From Candidatus Kapaibacterium sp. (GTDB lineage Bacteria; Bacteroidota; Ignavibacteria; Kapaibacteriales; UBA2268), in assembly GCA_028691175.1 (NCBI GenBank), contig JAQUZU010000004.1, positions 1-8,892 on the forward strand: a DNA stretch of 8,892 nt. The letters are read 5' to 3'. The notes under the pieces are model-generated. The model was not told the origin of the DNA, searched no databases, and worked only from the letters and a program-made list of their open reading frames with translations. Positions 5,520 to 8,892 of the stretch are shown one piece after another. Position 1 is the first letter of the stretch. Every line of letters starts with the position of its first letter. The translations under genes and the position numbers were made by a program.

Positions 5520-8021
5520 ATGGCATTATTAAGAGAACAAATAACTCCGACAAACCTCGAAGAGGAAATAAAAAGTTCATATTTGGACTACTCGATGAGC
5601 GTAATTGTCTCGAGAGCGTTGCCGGATGTACGCGACGGAATGAAGCCTGTTCATCGCAGAATACTTCACGCGATGAACGAATTACATCTATACCCGAATA
5701 AACCCCATAAAAAATCAGCGAGATTAGTTGGTGAAGTACTCGGTAAATATCACCCGCATGGCGATTCTGCCGTTTATGAATCTATGGTTCGTATGGCTCA
5801 ACCTTGGAGTCTGCGCTACCCGCTCGTAGATGGTCAGGGAAACTTCGGCTCGATGGACGGCGACGGCGCTGCGGCAATGCGTTATACTGAAACGCGAATG
5901 AGCAGGTTGGCACTCGAAATGCTGAAAGATATCGACAAAAACACTGTCGATATGCGCAAAAACTTTGACGATTCTCTTGATGAACCAAGCGTTCTGCCGT
6001 CCGGACTTCCGAATTTGCTGGTCAATGGCTCAAGCGGAATCGCGGTCGGCATGGCTACGAATATTCCTCCGCACAATCTCGGCGAAGTAATAAACGGCAT
6101 TAAGGCGTTAATTCAAAATCCTGAAATATCAATAGATGAACTAATGAACCATGTTCCCGCTCCGGACTTTCCGACCGGCGGCATAATTTATGGTTATAAT
6201 GAAGTTCGCAGCGCATACTTGACAGGACGCGGTAAAATCATAGTTCGTTCGAAAACTTACGTAGAGGAAGCGAAAAACGGCAAGCAATCAATCATCGTTA
6301 CCGAATTGCCGTATCAAGTAAATAAAGCCGCACTAATTTCGCGCGTAGTTGATTTGGTAAAAGATAAAACCATCGAAGATATTACCGATATTCGCGACGA
6401 ATCGGATCGCGACGGCGTCCGCGTAGTAATCGAAACAAAACGCGACTCAATCGCTTCGGTTGTGCTGAATAATTTATTCAAGCATACTCAAATGCAAATT
6501 ACTTTCGGTGCAATCATGCTTGCATTGGTTGATAATCGCCCAAAAGTCTGCAATTTGAAGGAAATGATGCAGTATTACATCGATCACCGAAACGAAGTAA
6601 TCGTAAGACGCACGCAGTTCGACCTCAACGCGGCGGAAGAACGTGCCCATATCCTCGAAGGTTTGAAAATTGCAGTCGATAATATCGACGAAGTAATCAA
6701 AATCATAAAGTCATCACGCGACCCGAAAATCGCCGGCGACAGACTTATAGAGCGCTTCGCATTCTCCGAACGTCAGACAAAAGCAATCCTCGAAATGAGA
6801 TTGCAACGTCTAACAGGTCTCGAAATCGAAAAAATCGAAATTGAACTGCGCGAATTACGCATCATAATTGAAAAATATAAAGAGATCTTGGCAAGCAAAG
6901 AATTGCAGCTCAAAATTGTAGCAGATGAACTCGACGAAGTAGGAAGAAAATTCGGCGATAAAAGAAGAACCGAAATTGTAAGAGACAATTCCGAATTCAA
7001 AATTGAAGATCTCATCGCAAACGAAGAAGTAATCGTTACAATCACCCATAAAGGCAATATCAAGCGCACGCCGGTCTCGAATTATCGCAGACAAAACAAA
7101 GGCGGACGCGGAGCAAGCGGTGCGGGCACAAACGACGGCGACTTTATCGAGCACGTATTCCAAGCCTCGACACATCACTTCCTCCTGCTCTTCACGGACA
7201 AGGGAAGATGCTACAAAATAAAGGTTTACGATCTTCCCGAAGGAAGTAAAAATTCCAAAGGACGCTCGATCGCAAACGTTATTCCGAAGCAGGGCGACGA
7301 AATTGTCAACACATATCTCCCAATCAAAGAATTTACTGACGACAATTTCATCGTATTATGCACTCAGAGCGGCACAATTAAAAAGATGGAACTCTCCAAC
7401 TTTGAAAATACGCGCACAACGGGCATAATCGCTATCAATCTGCATGACGACGATAAACTTATTGCGGCAAGACTTTCCGACGGAGACTGCGACGTAGTCC
7501 TTGGAACTTCCGGCGGTATCGCCTGCAGATTCAGAGAAACCGACATCCGCCCGATGGGCAGAACCGCAGCCGGAGTAAAGGGAATTACCCTCGCCGAAAA
7601 CGATATAGTTGTATCAATGAACATCATTAAGCGCTTTGATTCTCAATTACTCATCGTCGGCGAAAAGGGCTATGGAAAACGCACTCAGTACGAAGAATTC
7701 CGTCTGACCAAGCGTGGAGCCAAAGGCGTAATCTCTATGAACGTAACTCCGAAAACCGGAAATGTAGTCGGTATTTTGACAGCTCTCGACACCGACGACC
7801 TCGTTGTAATGACTACAAAAGGCATCGTTATTCGCCAGCAAATGTCGGACATTCGGACGATCGGCAGAAATACGCAGGGCGTCCGTCTCATCAAACTTGA
7901 CGAAGGCGATTCTATCGCCGATATTACAACAGTTACTCGCGATATGGAACCGGACGAGGACGATCCGGAATATCAAGTTCCCGAGGTTGATGATAATCAG
8001 GAAAATCTATTCGAAGAGTAA
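5520..8021 (+). CDS. gyrA: DNA gyrase subunit A
   Basis: 833 residues, complete. It forms the A2B2 gyrase with GyrB (not in this window), which introduces negative supercoils using ATP. The breakage-reunion domain covers about 1-490, opening with LEEEIKSSYLDYSMSVIV and RALPDVRDGMKPVHRRIL. The catalytic tyrosine is Y122 in AAMRYTE. The quinolone-resistance region GKYHPHGDSAVYE has S83 and E87 (numbering coincides with E. coli): Ser83 is the susceptible-type residue, and Glu at 87 is a common natural variant. The coiled-coil tower and C-gate lie around 350-490. The C-terminal pinwheel (about 500-805) begins with the GyrA box QNKGGRG at 525-531, which argues for GyrA rather than ParC. An acidic tail ends in NLFEE. 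Two consecutive TAA codons close the gene, followed 20 bp later by a strong terminator. Confidence 0.99.
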   Translation: MALLREQITPTNLEEEIKSSYLDYSMSVIVSRALPDVRDGMKPVHRRILHAMNELHLYPNKPHKKSARLVGEVLGKYHPHGDSAVYESMVRMAQPWSLRYPLVDGQGNFGSMDGDGAAAMRYTETRMSRLALEMLKDIDKNTVDMRKNFDDSLDEPSVLPSGLPNLLVNGSSGIAVGMATNIPPHNLGEVINGIKALIQNPEISIDELMNHVPAPDFPTGGIIYGYNEVRSAYLTGRGKIIVRSKTYVEEAKNGKQSIIVTELPYQVNKAALISRVVDLVKDKTIEDITDIRDESDRDGVRVVIETKRDSIASVVLNNLFKHTQMQITFGAIMLALVDNRPKVCNLKEMMQYYIDHRNEVIVRRTQFDLNAAEERAHILEGLKIAVDNIDEVIKIIKSSRDPKIAGDRLIERFAFSERQTKAILEMRLQRLTGLEIEKIEIELRELRIIIEKYKEILASKELQLKIVADELDEVGRKFGDKRRTEIVRDNSEFKIEDLIANEEVIVTITHKGNIKRTPVSNYRRQNKGGRGASGAGTNDGDFIEHVFQASTHHFLLLFTDKGRCYKIKVYDLPEGSKNSKGRSIANVIPKQGDEIVNTYLPIKEFTDDNFIVLCTQSGTIKKMELSNFENTRTTGIIAINLHDDDKLIAARLSDGDCDVVLGTSGGIACRFRETDIRPMGRTAAGVKGITLAENDIVVSMNIIKRFDSQLLIVGEKGYGKRTQYEEFRLTKRGAKGVISMNVTPKTGNVVGILTALDTDDLVVMTTKGIVIRQQMSDIRTIGRNTQGVRLIKLDEGDSIADITTVTRDMEPDEDDPEYQVPEVDDNQENLFEE

Positions 8022-8040
8022 TAATTTTTCCGATAATATA

Positions 8041-8076
8041 AAAAAAGGCTTCCCGCATCTGCGGGAAGCCTTTTTT
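8041..8076. terminator. Bidirectional intrinsic terminator between convergent gyrA and rubrerythrin
   Basis: AAAAAAGGCTTCCCGC (8041-8056) pairs perfectly with GCGGGAAGCCTTTTTT (8061-8076) around an ATCT loop. The GC-rich 10-bp core is flanked by A6 on one side and T6 on the other, so it ends transcription in both directions. It lies 20 bp after the gyrA stop and 39 bp beyond the rubrerythrin stop. Confidence 0.95.
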
Positions 8077-8080
8077 ATTG

Positions 8081-8107
8081 AGTATTTAATGTAAAACATT
8101 AAATACT
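8081..8107. repeat. AT-rich perfect inverted repeat (12-bp arms, 3-nt loop)
   Basis: AGTATTTAATGT (8081-8092) and ACATTAAATACT (8096-8107) are exact inverted copies around AAA. The repeat sits between the strong terminator and the rubrerythrin stop, so it would form a hairpin at the 3' end of the rubrerythrin mRNA. No T-run follows on either strand, so it is not a classical terminator. It may protect the mRNA end or be a decayed terminator. Confidence 0.7.
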
Positions 8108-8114
8108 AAGCAAG

Positions 8115-8669
8115 TTAGTCCTTAAAATATCGATTATAAAGTCCTTCAAAACCTTTGCCGTAACGTGCTTCGTCTTTTGCCATTTCGTGAACTGTGTCAT
8201 GAATTGCGTCAAGATCTAACTTCTTAGCCAAAGTTGCAATTCTCTTTTTGTCCTTGCAAGCACCAACCTCTGCTTCCATACTCTTTTTGAGATTAGTTTT
8301 AGTGTTGTCCCAGACTACTTCGCCAAGCAATTCAGCGTATTTCGAAGTATGTTCAGCTTTTTCGAAAGCGTATCTTTTGAATGCTTCGGCAACTTCCGGA
8401 TAACCTTCGCGATCAGCTTGGCGGCTCATAGCAAGATACATTCCGACTTCCAAGCTTTCGGCGGAGAAATGAGCCTTCAATCCCTCGACAACTTCGGGAT
8501 CAACGTCTTTTGCAACACCAATAACATGTTCATCTGCGAATTGTAAAACACCTTTTGTTTCAACGATTTCTTTAAATTTGCTTGCCGGAGCTTTACATTT
8601 CGGACATTTTTCCGGCGGATTATCTCCTTCATGAATATAACCACATACTGTGCAAAGCCATTTTTTCAT
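8115..8669 (-). CDS. rbr: Rubrerythrin with N-terminal rubredoxin domain (reverse rubrerythrin type)
   Basis: 184 residues. A rubredoxin-like Fe(Cys)4 domain comes first (C6-x2-C9 and C22-x2-C25), followed by a ferritin-like four-helix domain (about 58-182) containing VGMYLAMSRQADREGYPEVA (75-94). In this family the diiron centre reduces hydrogen peroxide with electrons passed through rubredoxin, protecting anaerobes from oxygen. Candidate carboxylate ligands remain at E71, E134 and E167, with H107. However, the two positions I expect to complete the ExxH motifs read K104 (KAEH, where relatives have EAEH) and Y170 (EARY, where relatives have EARH), so iron binding may be altered. The start is supported by AGGA 9 nt upstream (8679-8682). 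It lies 30 bp after a small winged-helix gene and is probably co-transcribed with it. Confidence 0.94.
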   Translation of the reverse strand: MKKWLCTVCGYIHEGDNPPEKCPKCKAPASKFKEIVETKGVLQFADEHVIGVAKDVDPEVVEGLKAHFSAESLEVGMYLAMSRQADREGYPEVAEAFKRYAFEKAEHTSKYAELLGEVVWDNTKTNLKKSMEAEVGACKDKKRIATLAKKLDLDAIHDTVHEMAKDEARYGKGFEGLYNRYFKD

Positions 8670-8699
8670 AGTTGTTTTTCCTTTTTTATTTGTTAAAAA

Positions 8700-8879
8700 T
8701 TATTTTACGATTTCCCATTTACAACGTACCGGAGACGAAATTTTCGCCTCTTTTTTTAGTTTGGTCATCGCTTTGTCTACTTCTTTTCTATCTAAGCCGG
8801 ATTTTTCGGCAATTGCTCCGGCGTTAGTTGGTTCGCCGATTTCTTCCATTGCTTTCAATACCAAATCTGTGTTTTCCAT
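8700..8879 (-). CDS. Small winged-helix DNA-binding-like protein (59 aa)
   Basis: 59 residues, complete, reading from ATG at 8879 to TAA at 8700, with AGGGA (8885-8889) 5 nt upstream. It looks like a minimal winged-helix domain. An N-terminal helix (VLKAMEEIGEP, 7-17) leads into a helix-turn-helix: NAGAIAEKSGLD (19-30), then a recognition helix RKEVDKAMTKLKKEA (31-45). A wing-like ISSPVRCKWEIV (47-58) follows. C53 in the wing is notable. Similar tiny proteins, annotated as MarR/ArsR-like or unnamed, occur in anaerobes, but I cannot name a characterised one. It precedes rubrerythrin by 30 bp on the same strand, so it is probably in the same operon and may regulate it. Whether it binds DNA is an inference from the predicted fold. 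Confidence 0.78.
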   Translation of the reverse strand: MENTDLVLKAMEEIGEPTNAGAIAEKSGLDRKEVDKAMTKLKKEAKISSPVRCKWEIVK

Positions 8880-8892
8880 TGTTTTCCCTTTT

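Noticed and set aside
5749..5790. Quinolone-resistance mutation in gyrA because residue 87 is Glu rather than Asp
   Set aside because: Glu at this position is a natural residue in many susceptible bacteria, and Ser83 is unchanged.
5782..7976. Several minus-strand ORFs (68-109 codons) opposite gyrA
   Set aside because: gyrA is intact and conserved along this whole stretch. The antisense frames have low-complexity serine/isoleucine composition typical of shadows.
7897..8094. Plus-strand ORF of 65 codons overlapping the gyrA 3' end and the terminator
   Set aside because: It is out of frame with gyrA and reads through the terminator hairpin, with no ribosome site.
1..8892. Mobile elements, CRISPR arrays, prophage genes or a new defence system
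   Set aside because: No transposase, integrase, regularly spaced repeats or defence-like gene is present. Codon and base use look even across the genes, so the window reads as core chromosome.

Overview
The window is an ordinary, gene-dense chromosomal segment of an AT-rich bacterium. Two promoters fit the Bacteroidota layout (TTTG, 19 bp, TAnnTTTG): a perfect one before tRNA-Phe and a near-perfect one before gyrA. Shine-Dalgarno sites vary in quality, and all eight protein genes end in TAA. The gene set is a large cytoplasmic GH57 enzyme, a PPi-type phosphofructokinase, yraN-recF-dciA, gyrA and a rubredoxin-first rubrerythrin. This points to the Bacteroidota/Chlorobiota (FCB) group and probably a fermentative or oxygen-sensitive lifestyle. 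That placement is inferred, and I cannot resolve it to genus.

Layout. (1) Positions 1-122, minus strand: the 5' two thirds of tRNA-Phe(GAA), cut by the window edge, with its promoter. (2) 123-3545: a GH57 glycoside hydrolase (minus) and a PPi-dependent 6-phosphofructokinase (plus), transcribed divergently from a 150 bp spacer. Both suit alpha-glucan breakdown and glycolysis. (3) 3561-5424: a hairpin terminator, then yraN, recF and dciA on the plus strand. recF starts at TTG and overlaps dciA by 8 bp. This is a DNA-replication and repair cluster. (4) 5425-8021: a promoter region and a complete gyrA. (5) 8022-8114: a strong bidirectional terminator and a second, AT-only perfect hairpin between convergent genes. 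(6) 8115-8892, minus strand: rubrerythrin preceded by a 59-residue winged-helix protein, probably an oxidative-stress operon whose promoter lies beyond the right edge.

I found no mobile element, CRISPR array, prophage, toxin-antitoxin or defence locus, and no clearly new multi-gene system. The points most worth a second look are three. The rubrerythrin seems to have lost one residue from each of its two ExxH iron-binding motifs. The tiny winged-helix gene beside it has a conserved-looking cysteine. The yraN-recF-dciA genes start just behind a terminator-like hairpin with almost no room for a promoter.
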